Shown here: positions 63,086-64,000 of the stretch, in pieces | Position numbering within the stretch: position 1 is the stretch's first letter | How the letters are laid out: the number at the start of each line of letters is the position of its first letter | DNA from: Microbacterium sp. MYb66 | GTDB taxonomy: Bacteria; Actinomycetota; Actinomycetes; Actinomycetales; Microbacteriaceae | Assembly (NCBI RefSeq): GCF_002979435.1 | Contig: NZ_PCOV01000009.1 | Coordinates: forward strand, 50,029 to 114,028 | Length of the DNA stretch: 64,000 nucleotides | Direction: 5' to 3' | Program-made: the position numbers and the translations under genes | The notes under the pieces: generated by a model | Database searches by the model: none | What the model was told of the DNA's origin: nothing | The model's input: the letters and a program-made list of their open reading frames with translations, nothing else

Positions 63086-63796
63086 TCAGTGGCCCATCCC
63101 GAGACCGCCGTCGACCGGGATGACCGCGCCGGAGATGTAGCCCGCATCGTCTCCCGCCAACCAGGTCACGACGCCAGCGACCTCATCGGGGGTGGCGAAA
63201 CGCGCTGCGGGGATGCTCGCCTTGTACTGCTTCTGCGTCTCTTCGGGGAGCTCAGCGGTCATGTCCGTCTCGATGAACCCGGGGGCGACGACGTTCGCCG
63301 TGATTCCGCGGGCGCCGAGTTCGCGGGTGATCGAGCGGGCGAAGCCGACCAGCGCACTCTTCGAGGCGGAGTAGTTGACCTGTCCTGCGGAGCCGTACAG
63401 GCCCACGACGCTCGAGATCAGGATGATCCGGCCGAAACGTGCGCGCAGCATGCCCTTCGAAGCGCGCTTGACGACGCGGAACGTGCCGCCCAGGTTCGTG
63501 GCGACGACGCTGTCGAAGTCATCCTCGCTCATGCGCATGAGCAGCGTGTCCTTCGTGATCCCGGCGTTCGCGACGACGATCTCGACCGGTCCGAGCTGCT
63601 GCTCGACCTCGGTGAACGCCGCGTCGAGGGCAGCAGCATCCGTCACGTCGGCGCGGACCGTGAGAGTGCCCTCCGGACCCTCCCCGCTGCGCGCGGTGAC
63701 GGCGACACGGTAGCCGTCACGGACGAAGCGCTCCGCGATCGCACGACCGATGCCACGATTGCCGCCGGTGACGAGGACGACGCGCTGAGCACTCAT
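63086..63796 (-). CDS. fabG: 3-oxoacyl-ACP reductase FabG
   Basis: A 236-aa SDR reductase that reduces 3-oxoacyl-ACP in fatty acid synthesis. Cofactor loop TGGNRGIGRAIA, N-A-G in VANAGITKD, catalytic Ser in LISSVVGLYGS and Y-x3-K in NYSASKSALVG, VVAPGFIETDMT, and the C-terminal SGAVIPVDGGLGMGH. The tail and length fit FabG1-type (MabA) enzymes. AGGAG stands before the ATG at 63796; the longer open frame to 63946 has no ribosome site. It lies away from the fab cluster, and I see no inhA-like partner. Confidence 0.93.
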   Translation of the reverse strand: MSAQRVVLVTGGNRGIGRAIAERFVRDGYRVAVTARSGEGPEGTLTVRADVTDAAALDAAFTEVEQQLGPVEIVVANAGITKDTLLMRMSEDDFDSVVATNLGGTFRVVKRASKGMLRARFGRIILISSVVGLYGSAGQVNYSASKSALVGFARSITRELGARGITANVVAPGFIETDMTAELPEETQKQYKASIPAARFATPDEVAGVVTWLAGDDAGYISGAVIPVDGGLGMGH

Positions 63797-63935
63797 GGGG
63801 ACACTCCTGATCTGGCCCGTGGTCCGGGGTTCCGGGCCGTGATCGATCCTACCGACGATGCCCGCGCCGACCGCCGCAAGCGTTTGACAGACACGCTCGG
63901 TGCTGGGAGCCTGATCGAGACGAAAGGCTTTCATC

Positions 63936-64000
63936 GTGAGCGACAACCAGATCCCCTCTCCCGGTGACGAGTCTCCGGTGATCCCGCCGCCGCCCGCCCC
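63936..64000 (+). CDS. 5' end of an unidentified gene (truncated by the window)
   Basis: Only the first 21 residues lie in the window. They read M-S-D-N-Q-I then a Pro/Ser-rich stretch ending in several prolines, which looks like a disordered N-terminal tail of a membrane or secreted-domain protein. The GTG start at 63936 is preceded by AAAGG at 9 nt. A TTGACA hexamer lies at 63884-63889, but no good -10 element is found at the proper distance. No function can be given. Confidence 0.5.
   Translation, partial: MSDNQIPSPGDESPVIPPPPA

Overview
The window is about 64 kb of high-GC DNA from an actinobacterium. Family content and order (topoisomerase IV genes next to an HrdB-type sigma factor, DUF7455, DUF4191, DUF3145, a fasR-fabD-fabH-acpP-fabF cluster, glnE-glnA2, divergent glgA/glgC, ppgK) fit Microbacteriaceae and most likely Microbacterium; the genus is an inference. 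It looks like ordinary chromosome. I see no insertion sequence, prophage, CRISPR array, integrase or attachment site, and no gene-free stretch longer than 300 bases. Coding density is very high and almost every gene is intact. The first gene (parC) and the last (63936 onward) are cut by the window edges.

Layout. 0-9.9 kb: parC and parE converge, then a small DUF7455 protein, a pair of complementary alanine racemase-like genes, a sugar-transfer-type ATP-grasp protein, a CofE-like ligase coupled to the primary sigma factor, and a PAC2 protein. 10-14.7 kb: leucyl aminopeptidase, dihydrolipoyl dehydrogenase and a two-lipoyl-domain E2 acyltransferase. 14.7-19.3 kb: a membrane protein with a degenerate kinase-like N-terminus, DUF4191, and a RimK glutamate ligase carrying a TrkA-C/RCK_C domain, divergent from a RimB-type protease. 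19.3-32.6 kb: nitrogen metabolism (glnA behind a tandem GlnR box, glnE, glnA2) interspersed with phosphoesterase, regulator, transporter and lipid-kinase genes, ending in polyphosphate glucokinase. 33.3-42.5 kb: RNase P RNA, a PolA-like polymerase, oxidoreductases, lactate dehydrogenase and tRNA-Val(UAC). 42.7-50.3 kb: aceE, then a FasR-like regulator and the type II fatty-acid-synthesis genes. 50.4-58.3 kb: a YczE/MocR pair, DUF3145, a 2OG-Fe(II)-oxygenase-like protein behind a DtxR-like box, a single-chain GmrSD-type restriction protein, a peptidase-like hydrolase and type B ribosomal protein L31. 58.4-64 kb: an ABC ATPase, glgA/glgC, serB, a hydrolase and fabG.

How the genes fit together. 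AceE (E1), the E2 at 12.9 kb and Lpd (E3) would make a complete pyruvate dehydrogenase, and aceE runs straight into the fatty-acid regulator and fab genes, linking acetyl-CoA supply to lipid synthesis. GlnA, GlnE and GlnA2 form the glutamine synthetase system, with a visible operator. PpgK, GlgA and GlgC cover glucose phosphorylation and glycogen precursor synthesis.

The most striking feature is the racemase pair at 3936-5698. One protein keeps the PLP-lysine barrel but has lost the catalytic-tyrosine motif; the other keeps the tyrosine-bearing C-domain but has lost the lysine and most of the barrel. Alanine racemase active sites are built from exactly these two parts contributed by two different subunits, so the pair may be an obligate heterodimeric racemase. 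Second in interest are the RimK-RCK_C fusion, the DtxR-like box, and the single-chain GmrSD-type gene.
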